Assembly (NCBI GenBank): GCA_013396635.1
Contig: WBMW01000162.1
Coordinates: 966,903-1,030,902 of the forward strand
From: Penelope pileata
Lineage: Eukaryota; Chordata; Aves; Galliformes; Cracidae
Direction: 5' to 3'
Length of the DNA stretch: 64,000 nt
In this document: positions 59,501 through 64,000 of the stretch, one piece after another
Numbering within the stretch: the first letter of the stretch is position 1
How the letters are laid out: every line of letters starts with the position of its first letter
Made by a program: the position numbers and the translations under genes
Notes under the pieces: generated by a model
Databases searched by the model: none
What the model was told of the DNA's origin: nothing
The model's input: the letters and a program-made list of their open reading frames with translations, nothing else

Positions 59501-61117
59501 TTTTTTTCTTTTTTTTTTTAGTATTCTTTTTGGAAGCAAGTTGTTATCTGATACAGGTAAGAGAAAAGGAGAGATTTAGTGACTGAGTAGCAAGTGGGAG
59601 ATAGAATATAAGAAGTTCAACAGCAGTAGCTGAGCTAACACACAGATTTTTCAGACTAGTTATTTGTTCTGTCCTAGGTGTTGCCAAATGTAGATATTGA
59701 CAGTATTTCAAGTGGCAGTGTGAGTGTACACCATGTGCTTCCAGAGCCTGAAACTGCATCTCGTCCTGCTGATGCTGTCATACAGGTATTGATTGCTCTA
59801 AATGTGTGTGAGTTGAATTTTTTTTGAAGAGAGAAAACAGTCAGTTATGTTAACTTACTGCCAAGTTATTTTATTATTCTGTTTCAGTTAGAGAAATTAG
59901 ACAGTTCCAGGAAAAACTGAGTCGTTATTTTGAAGAATTTACTGTGAGGGATTTGTTTAAGAACATGAAAAATTACATCAAGACACTGCTTCCAAGATTA
60001 ATTAATCACCATAGTGAAAACCTATGCCTTGTTAAGAGCTGTAATCCCTTAGTGGCTCATGTATCATCTGTCTTGCAGTGGCTTCAGTGTTTTGTCACGA
60101 AGACTGGGGATGTTCTTCATTTCCCTGTCTGTCTTTGGCCATATTAGAGACATCAGTGACATGCGTGTGTAGCCTGTTCATTGGTAGCCTACTGTGTGTA
60201 GAGAGCTGACACAGCATGGCTAGGCCATGGAGCTGGTCCCCTCTGTTCTCTTTCCATACACCTTTTTAGAAGTGTGTTTTAATATAATCAAAGCAGCAAT
60301 TAAGTGGGTTTTTTCTTTTTTTTTTTTTTTTGTTTGGTACAACTAAAACATTTACTGCTGTGTATTGCAAGATAAGGTGATAAACTATGGCACATGTTAC
60401 AGGGTGGCATATTGTTTTTCCAATGGATTTCTGTATTGTGCATTGCACTGTTTGTACAGTGTGAATGGAATATGGCAGGGAGATGCAGTGATTGTTTTTG
60501 TTTGGTTATTGCACCTTCAGTTTTCCCTGTGTCTCAGCTGCCATTTTGACTTAGGTCTGACTATGGTCAAGATATTCACTGAATAGGACAGAGACCAGTG
60601 ACTAAAATAGCAATGATTGTTTATAAATACTGTTAGCAACACTGTAGAAATTGCATTCAAGCAACCACTGAAGGTACTGTTAGACTCTTGTGTACTATGT
60701 TTTGCAATAGTTTGGCTTACTGATATATATATATATATTTGTTATTAGGAATTACAGGTATTGCCCTACAAGTTTTGACAGTGAGATACTCCATTAGACT
60801 CAGTAACAGCAAGTTTTAGTTGTTAGTATAAAATGAGGAGTTTAATACGATCTCTTTATACTATACAGGGATTTCTCCTCACTTTTAGGGCAGGTAAAGC
60901 ACTGGTCTTGGGTTCAGGCTGTGACAAGAGTGATGATTTAACTTTATCCTTCACATGAAGTTTTTTTGCTAATGCATTTTTTTTCTTTCCTGCCAACATG
61001 AGATTTCTAATAACTGCCATCTGTCTTTATAAATAGACTCCAGAAGTTGTACAAAGTGAGGAAGAAGACATAAAGTTTCCAGGAACTAATTTTGTTGATA
61101 TTACTGATGTCATGCAG
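38369..61117 (+). CDS. KIAA0586: TALPID3 (KIAA0586), first 19 coding exons; 3' end off window
   Basis: TALPID3 is a centrosomal/distal-centriole protein required for primary cilium formation and Hedgehog signalling; chicken talpid3 mutants are the classic example (established knowledge). Coding segments: 38369-38549, 40114-40193, 41269-41335, 42142-42208, 42823-43000, 43400-43627, 44244-44412, 44930-45094, 46227-46316, 47164-47351, 47852-47893, 49351-49577, 50550-50622, 50950-51207, 51628-51802, 57385-57573, 58440-58627, 59678-59785 and 61037-61117. They add to 2,754 nt, exactly 918 codons with no frameshift. Predicted features are a Gly/Ser-rich start, coiled coils (about 192-267 and 510-585) and Pro-rich later segments. 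The start ATG has an in-frame TGA eight codons upstream at 38,345. The remaining exons lie beyond base 64,000. Confidence 0.96.
38550..40113 (+). other. KIAA0586: TALPID3 intron with a CR1 copy
   Basis: A 1.6-kb first intron. It contains the CR1 copy at 38,853-39,171 and is otherwise AT-rich single-copy sequence. Confidence 0.8.
38853..39171 (+). repeat. CR1 LINE 3' fragment
   Basis: Characteristic blocks in order: GGGGACAGACCCTGTAGCAG, TTTAGGTTGGATATAAGGAA, GGCTGCCCGGAGAGGTGGTG, GGACCAGATGGCCTTGAAAG, and the terminal CGATTCTATGA. It is 5'-truncated, with the + strand as sense. Confidence 0.92.
40114..40193 (+). CDS. KIAA0586: TALPID3 exon 2
   Basis: It encodes [20 protein letters not shown] followed by AVFVPQM. 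The acceptor is TTATTTTAG and the donor GTAAGA. The frame carries over from exon 1. Confidence 0.9.
40194..41268 (+). other. KIAA0586: TALPID3 intron of 1.1 kb
   Basis: Ordinary intron; no repeat family or RNA gene was recognised. Confidence 0.7.
41269..41335 (+). CDS. KIAA0586: TALPID3 exon 3
   Basis: A 67-bp exon encoding [20 protein letters not shown] plus PK. The acceptor is TTTTTGAAG and the donor GTAAGA. It ends after the first base of an Asp codon. Confidence 0.88.
41336..42141 (+). other. KIAA0586: TALPID3 intron with a 14-bp foldback
   Basis: An 806-bp intron. At 41,725-41,757, GCTGATAAGCTAGC and GCTAACTTATCAGC form a hairpin with 13 of 14 bases paired around AGCTG. No other element was recognised. 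Confidence 0.7.
41725..41757 (+). repeat. Inverted repeat, 14-bp arms
   Basis: The left arm is 41,725-41,738 and the right arm 41,744-41,757, with a 5-nt loop and one mismatch. It is intronic; function is unknown. Confidence 0.75.
42142..42208 (+). CDS. KIAA0586: TALPID3 exon 4
   Basis: It encodes [20 protein letters not shown] then QK across the junction, preceded by a split Asp. This is a helical segment conserved in TALPID3. The acceptor is CCCACAG and the donor GTAAGT. Confidence 0.94.
42209..42822 (+). other. KIAA0586: TALPID3 intron of 0.6 kb
   Basis: Ordinary intron ending in TTGTTTTTACAG; nothing was recognised inside. Confidence 0.7.
42823..43000 (+). CDS. KIAA0586: TALPID3 exon 5, ends in an Ala/Thr-rich run
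   Basis: It encodes [20 protein letters not shown] and later the low-complexity [20 protein letters not shown]. The Ala/Thr run is in frame between well-behaved splice sites. The donor is GTGAGT. Confidence 0.95.
43001..43399 (+). other. KIAA0586: TALPID3 intron of 0.4 kb
   Basis: Short intron with a long T-rich tract before the acceptor TTTCTTAG. Nothing else was recognised. Confidence 0.7.
43400..43627 (+). CDS. KIAA0586: TALPID3 exon 6, coiled coil
   Basis: Exactly 76 codons with strong heptad character, for example [20 protein letters not shown] and later [19 protein letters not shown]. The acceptor is TTTTCTTAG and the donor GTATCT. It is probably the first coiled coil of the protein. 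Confidence 0.96.
43628..44243 (+). other. KIAA0586: TALPID3 intron of 0.6 kb
   Basis: Ordinary intron ending in TTTTCTCTCTCAG; nothing was recognised inside. Confidence 0.7.
44244..44412 (+). CDS. KIAA0586: TALPID3 exon 7
   Basis: It encodes [20 protein letters not shown] and ends [10 protein letters not shown] plus one base. The segment is Ser/Gln-rich and probably disordered. The donor is GTGAAG. Confidence 0.93.
44413..44929 (+). other. KIAA0586: TALPID3 intron of 0.5 kb
   Basis: AT-rich intron ending in CATCCCTGTGAAG; nothing was recognised inside. Confidence 0.7.
44930..45094 (+). CDS. KIAA0586: TALPID3 exon 8
   Basis: It encodes [20 protein letters not shown], then [13 protein letters not shown] and a charged tail ending KSTYE. 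The acceptor CCTGTGAAG has only a modest pyrimidine tract, but the frame fits on both sides. Confidence 0.92.
45095..46226 (+). other. KIAA0586: TALPID3 intron with a duplicated block and an N
   Basis: A 1.1-kb intron. It carries a direct duplication (45,595-45,709 and 45,711-45,824) separated by the only ambiguous base in the window. No exon was recognised. Confidence 0.8.
45595..45824 (+). repeat. Direct duplication of about 114 bp around an N
   Basis: Copy 1 (45,595-45,709) and copy 2 (45,711-45,824) are nearly identical from the T-run through CCCATTGAT. The few differences cluster in the first 35 bases, and about 80 bases after that are identical. The N at 45,710 sits exactly at the junction. 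Confidence 0.95.
46227..46316 (+). CDS. KIAA0586: TALPID3 exon 9
   Basis: It encodes [20 protein letters not shown] and then SSEKATLND, with split codons on both sides. The acceptor is CTGCCTTAG and the donor GTAAAA. Confidence 0.88.
46317..47163 (+). other. KIAA0586: TALPID3 intron of 0.85 kb
   Basis: Ordinary intron; nothing was recognised inside. Confidence 0.7.
47164..47351 (+). CDS. KIAA0586: TALPID3 exon 10
   Basis: It encodes [20 protein letters not shown] and later [20 protein letters not shown], then LQ. The start at GGGCCACAG is chosen because it is the AG that restores phase with exon 9; other nearby AGs break the frame. The donor is GTAAAG. Confidence 0.88.
47352..47851 (+). other. 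KIAA0586: TALPID3 intron of 0.5 kb
   Basis: Ordinary intron ending in CTGTATTTTAG; nothing was recognised inside. Confidence 0.7.
47852..47893 (+). CDS. KIAA0586: TALPID3 exon 11, 42-bp small exon
   Basis: A very small exon of 14 codons, [14 protein letters not shown], with phase 0 on both sides, so it could be skipped without a frameshift. The acceptor is TATTTTAG and the donor GTATAC. Confidence 0.9.
48209..48675 (-). repeat. CR1 LINE fragment with reverse-transcriptase 3' remnant
   Basis: The + strand opens ACAGAATCGTAGAATCCTTA and GAGTTGGAAGGGACCTTTAA, the reverse of the CR1 3' end. Read on the minus strand, the upstream part gives [20 protein letters not shown] then [13 protein letters not shown], the usual C-terminal end of the CR1 polyprotein. 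The copy is 5'-truncated and not functional. Confidence 0.93.
48690..48759. repeat. Perfect 28-bp inverted repeat with 14-nt spacer
   Basis: The left arm 48,690-48,717 (GAGACTTGCCAATCACACCC...) and the right arm 48,732-48,759 are exact reverse complements, separated by GAATGGTGTGATTT. The left arm lies a few bases past the truncated 5' end of the adjacent CR1. Confidence 0.95.
49351..49577 (+). CDS. KIAA0586: TALPID3 exon 12, conserved coiled-coil region
   Basis: It encodes [20 protein letters not shown], then [20 protein letters not shown]. This is the most conserved stretch of TALPID3. Published chicken and mouse work places the essential centrosomal and ciliogenesis activity in this neighbourhood. 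The acceptor is CAATTGTAG and the donor GTGAGG. Confidence 0.97.
49578..50549 (+). other. KIAA0586: TALPID3 intron of 1.0 kb
   Basis: Intron with a 17-T run near 49,631; nothing else was recognised. Confidence 0.7.
50550..50622 (+). CDS. KIAA0586: TALPID3 exon 13, end of conserved coiled coil
   Basis: It encodes [20 protein letters not shown] followed by AEIQ, continuing the helix from exon 12. The acceptor is TGTGTTTCAG and the donor GTATGG. Joined codons end at residue 585. Confidence 0.96.
50623..50949 (+). other. KIAA0586: TALPID3 intron of 0.3 kb
   Basis: Short intron; nothing was recognised inside. Confidence 0.7.
50950..51207 (+). CDS. KIAA0586: TALPID3 exon 14, basic helical segment
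   Basis: 86 codons starting [20 protein letters not shown] and then a Lys-rich stretch with [18 protein letters not shown]. It ends RNKKRTD before GTGAGT. Confidence 0.95.
51208..51627 (+). other. KIAA0586: TALPID3 intron of 0.4 kb
   Basis: Short intron with a T-run before the acceptor GTGATAG; nothing else was recognised. Confidence 0.7.
51628..51802 (+). CDS. KIAA0586: TALPID3 exon 15
   Basis: It encodes [20 protein letters not shown], then [20 protein letters not shown] and a Pro/Lys end. The [20 protein letters not shown] block is well conserved in TALPID3 as I know it. The donor is GTAAGT. Confidence 0.96.
51803..57384 (+). other. KIAA0586: TALPID3 intron of 5.6 kb
   Basis: The longest TALPID3 intron in the window. 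Phases on both sides match without an intervening exon. It is AT-rich with A/T homopolymers and a G8 tract near 53,444. I recognised no CR1, RNA gene or nested gene. Confidence 0.75.
57385..57573 (+). CDS. KIAA0586: TALPID3 exon 16
   Basis: It encodes [20 protein letters not shown], then [20 protein letters not shown] and a Gly-rich end. An overlapping frame from 57,287 lacks this continuity. The acceptor is CATTTCAG and the donor GTAGGA. Confidence 0.94.
57574..58439 (+). other. KIAA0586: TALPID3 intron of 0.9 kb
   Basis: Ordinary intron ending in TTTTCTTTAG; nothing was recognised inside. Confidence 0.7.
58440..58627 (+). CDS. KIAA0586: TALPID3 exon 17, Pro-rich
   Basis: It encodes [20 protein letters not shown], then a Pro-rich [13 protein letters not shown] and an end [10 protein letters not shown]. 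The donor is GTATGT. Confidence 0.94.
58628..59677 (+). other. KIAA0586: TALPID3 intron of 1.1 kb
   Basis: Intron with a G/T-rich, T-run-rich patch around 59,440-59,520; no exon was recognised. Confidence 0.7.
59678..59785 (+). CDS. KIAA0586: TALPID3 exon 18
   Basis: 36 codons with phase 0 at both ends, [20 protein letters not shown] then [16 protein letters not shown]. The acceptor is CTGTCCTAG and the donor GTATTG. Confidence 0.93.
59786..61036 (+). other. KIAA0586: TALPID3 intron of 1.25 kb
   Basis: Intron with a T-run near 60,318 and a TA repeat at 60,723-60,738; nothing else was recognised. Confidence 0.7.
61037..61117 (+). CDS. KIAA0586: TALPID3 exon 19, last exon in the window
   Basis: 27 codons, [20 protein letters not shown] then DITDVMQ, with phase 0 on both sides. 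The acceptor CTTTATAAATAG has a weak pyrimidine tract, but the acidic product fits the family. The donor is GTAATT. Confidence 0.9.
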
Positions 61118-64000
61118 GTAATTATATTGCACATATGTCCTTTTCTTTTATATGTTTTTGTATTTGCAATGTAGAAAATTAGTTTGCTTTATGAGGGACT
61201 GTAAAAATACAGATTGTGAGCAATACTGAGCTGTTCACAGTACCAAAACGGTATTGCAAATTACTGTGTGTTAGTAAAAGACCTTTGAAAATCACAGTAA
61301 AAAAATAAAATTAGCTTTTATTTGGATATATTAGAATCCACTAGAAATAAAAGTAGTTCTCTCAGCACTTAGATCTCTAAATGTAATGCATATGTAAGAG
61401 ACTCTTACGTGTTTAAGTGACCTACATTTTAAAATGTGAAAGTATTTTTTGAGGATCTCCTTTTAGCAAATTCTAGTATAGAACAATTTGTATGTGTTTA
61501 TGAGGTCCTAAAATGCTCCAGTTACTATCTCAGTCAGAAATTATTTTAACTTCAAAAAAAAAAAAAAAAAAAAAAAAAGGACAACATGTACTACTTACCT
61601 TGTGAATAGATGACAAGATTTGCTGGATGTCTTCTCTTGTTAGTGTGTCTGTGCCTGTTTTACAGAATTGATGTTTCTCGAATGTGATGATGTGGGTTTA
61701 TTGTAGATGCTTTCACAGTTTAATCTCTTTAGGTAGCAGGGACTTTGCTGACCTTTCTTGTCAGTCAGAGTAGGGGCTGGCAAACACTCAGGTCTGGTGA
61801 ACCAGGCTGTGTTTCACTTCTGCAGATGAAGAGCACAAGCAGAAACTCAGTGGTAGCTGGGACAGGCTGCCTGGAAGGAAGCAAGATGCTGCCACCCAGG
61901 TGCTGTGTAATATCTCACCTCTTTGGAAGATGGCAGCTTCTTCCTCCTCCTGCATTTAAGACTCAGTAGATATTAGGAGCTTGAAAATGCTATAATTCAT
62001 TAGTATTCTCCTGAAGTGTTTTTTTTTCTTCAAGCTTCCTTCTGCTGAGACAAACTTGTTCTGTTCTAGTCAAAATCTACCCCAGTTGTTTTCTGTTTGT
62101 TTTTTTCCAACCTGTTCAATGTGCTCCTGATCTTAGGATTGGAATGAACATTAAATATTAACTCTATAGCATACAAGGGATTATGACATTTTATTTCAAA
62201 AAAGAATCTATCGTTTAACCTTATCAGTAAGTTAAAACATTTTAAAGGTGTGATTTACCTAACAAAAGTGGGGATTTGATTTATTTCTGATTCTGAAATT
62301 ACCTTATGTTATTGGAGGGGAGGAATTAAATGTATTTAGAAAAAAATCTATTTAGAAAACTTTCTTCTATTTGCACAAAAAAAAGCTTTATCTTAAGGAA
62401 ACAAAAAGGAGGAAAGCTATTTAAGAACTCAGTTTATGAACTAACAAAAGAGGTCCCACAACATAAATTTTTAGTGTGAGTAACAGTTATTCATCTTTTC
62501 TCATTTTTCTTCTGGATTGCTTTTATCTTTTTTTTTGGCAATGCAATGTTTTTTAACCACAATACCAAAAAATGTTCCAAGTGAAACATATGTTTGGCCT
62601 ATGACTATGCAGACAATGTTCTTAAAAATGTGCAAGACAAACAAAATGTAGAAGCATAAAATCAAACTCTGGAGTGGCAGGAGTATTGAGGACATCAAAA
62701 GAAAGCCTCTTTTATAACAATGACTTCAGATGCATGAAAGAATGCACATAAAATGCTACACAGGAAAAGAACTCAGTGTTTTCTCCCTTCCATGCCCCAC
62801 TTCTTCATGGAAACTTAATCTATTAAACTGAAAAAGGTAAGCTCATTTGTCCTGCTTGCTAGCTACTTCTGGCTTGACACTTCATGTGCAGATGTGTCTG
62901 CCCTCACTTGCTCCAGCTGCTGGCACCAGGAACACCCAGGTCCCACAGGCTGTTGTCTGACTCCTGTTGCTGCTGCTTCAGCCTCCTTACATGCACACAT
63001 AATGGAAAGCCCCTTTCTCAGAGAAATAAATGGAAATGAAATTTACTGCAATGAGAGAACAGGCAGCATTGATCAGGCAGGGGACAAGACCAGACAAATG
63101 TACTGAGCAGCCACTTGTTTACGTGCAACCAGTCTCTTTTATCCCCTTACCCATCTATTTTCTCCCGCTTACACCTCCTTAAATGACCATGGTCCATCCC
63201 TTTCCGAGTCTCTGGCTCCTCCTGGTGAACGTCACATGAGATTTTGCATAATACTGAAATATTCTTCTCTGCATTCCTTAATTCTTTCCCCTACTCTCCC
63301 AGAATATCCCCACTGAGTCTTTAGAAAGATGCTATCAAGGTGCTGTCCATCAGCTCATCTTATTGGGACCAATCTCCTGCAGTAGCCCTGGTTAGGGTGC
63401 TTGAGTCTTGCAGACAAATGCATCATGTCCCAACTTGTTAATTGCAAGCCCTGCCACTGGCAGAAGTGATTGACACACATTTTTTTCCCATCACAACCTT
63501 GCCATCTAGGTCTGAAGACCCAGAGTTCTGTCTTCCAAAGCAGTTGAGATACACACCTCTTTATTTTTGACCAATGGCTTTATCTACATGACTTCTTCAG
63601 ACTGTCTGAACAGAAGAGGTTTCAGAATTTTTGCTTTCATTTTGAGTAGTGCCCCAAAATGTGCAACCTGGATAGATCAGAGTCGACATATTTGTCTCAA
63701 CTCTGGTTTTCTGGGGCAGTGTGATTGTGATTTTTTTATTTTTTACATGTATACCTCTTCAGGCAAAAGTTCACGGATGGAGCCTGCAATACAGTCTGAC
63801 CTTGTTGTGAGACCTAAAGAAATCCACAACTAAGTTTCAGATAAGAGTCTGTGAGTATACATGCTTGGTAGTGGAACAAAATCAATCCATCTACCTAATC
63901 ACTTCAAACGTTTTTTTTAATTATCTGTATGTAATTTGGGAAGTAGAATCTAAGCTTGATACTTTGTCAGAAAGTGCTGTGATTAATATTCCAATCGTAT
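61118..64000 (+). other. KIAA0586: TALPID3 intron, right edge of window
   Basis: No further exon could be supported. It contains a 25-A run at 61,554-61,578. The stretch 62,870-63,840 is C/T-rich and differs in composition from the AT-rich flanks, possibly a degenerate interspersed repeat that I cannot name. Confidence 0.6.
61554..61578 (+). repeat. Poly(A) run of 25
   Basis: An uninterrupted run of 25 A follows TTAACTTC. No target-site duplication or processed gene was recognised on its 5' side, so it is treated as a simple homopolymer. Confidence 0.85.

Noticed and set aside
1..64000. A possible undescribed multi-gene system, CRISPR array or mobile defence island
   Set aside because: All supported genes are conserved vertebrate genes with introns; no clustered spacers, operons or phage-type genes are present.

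Overview
The window is vertebrate nuclear DNA, almost certainly from a bird and most likely chicken or a close galliform. The reasons are large split genes with GT-AG introns, several CR1 retrotransposon fragments with the typical avian 3' end, a GC-rich CpG island, and the conserved gene order ARID4A - TIMM9 - TALPID3 (KIAA0586). The species call is inference; the three genes were read codon by codon across every splice junction. I found no prokaryotic features, CRISPR array, tRNA or rRNA.

Layout. Positions 1 to about 25,105 (+ strand) hold the 3' three quarters of ARID4A (RBBP1). Fifteen coding exons join in one open frame of 1,025 codons plus stop, with the ARID domain, the chromo-barrel, an LXCXE RB-binding motif and a 1.9 kb 3' UTR. 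From about 25,105 to 32,214 lies a gene-poor stretch where ARID4A and TIMM9 meet tail to tail. TIMM9 lies on the minus strand (coding exons 34,716-35,155 and 32,215-32,349; 89 codons, twin CX3C motif). Its probable non-coding first exon lies in a CpG island at about 37,560-38,560. TALPID3 starts head to head with TIMM9 from the same island. Nineteen coding exons (38,369-61,117) give the first 918 codons in one frame, and the gene runs off the right edge. The last 2.9 kb show no exon that I can support.

The genes are linked by position more than by pathway: a nuclear RB-associated chromatin adaptor, a mitochondrial intermembrane-space chaperone, and a centrosomal protein needed for ciliogenesis and Hedgehog signalling. 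The clearest regulatory link is the shared TIMM9/TALPID3 promoter, which carries an ETS-type site.

I did not find an undescribed biological system. The observations most worth checking are a 114-bp direct duplication abutting an N (probable assembly artefact), a perfect 28-bp inverted repeat at the 5' edge of a CR1 copy, the ETS-type bidirectional promoter with a small upstream ORF, the apparent lack of TOMM20L, and a hairpin in the ARID4A 3' UTR.
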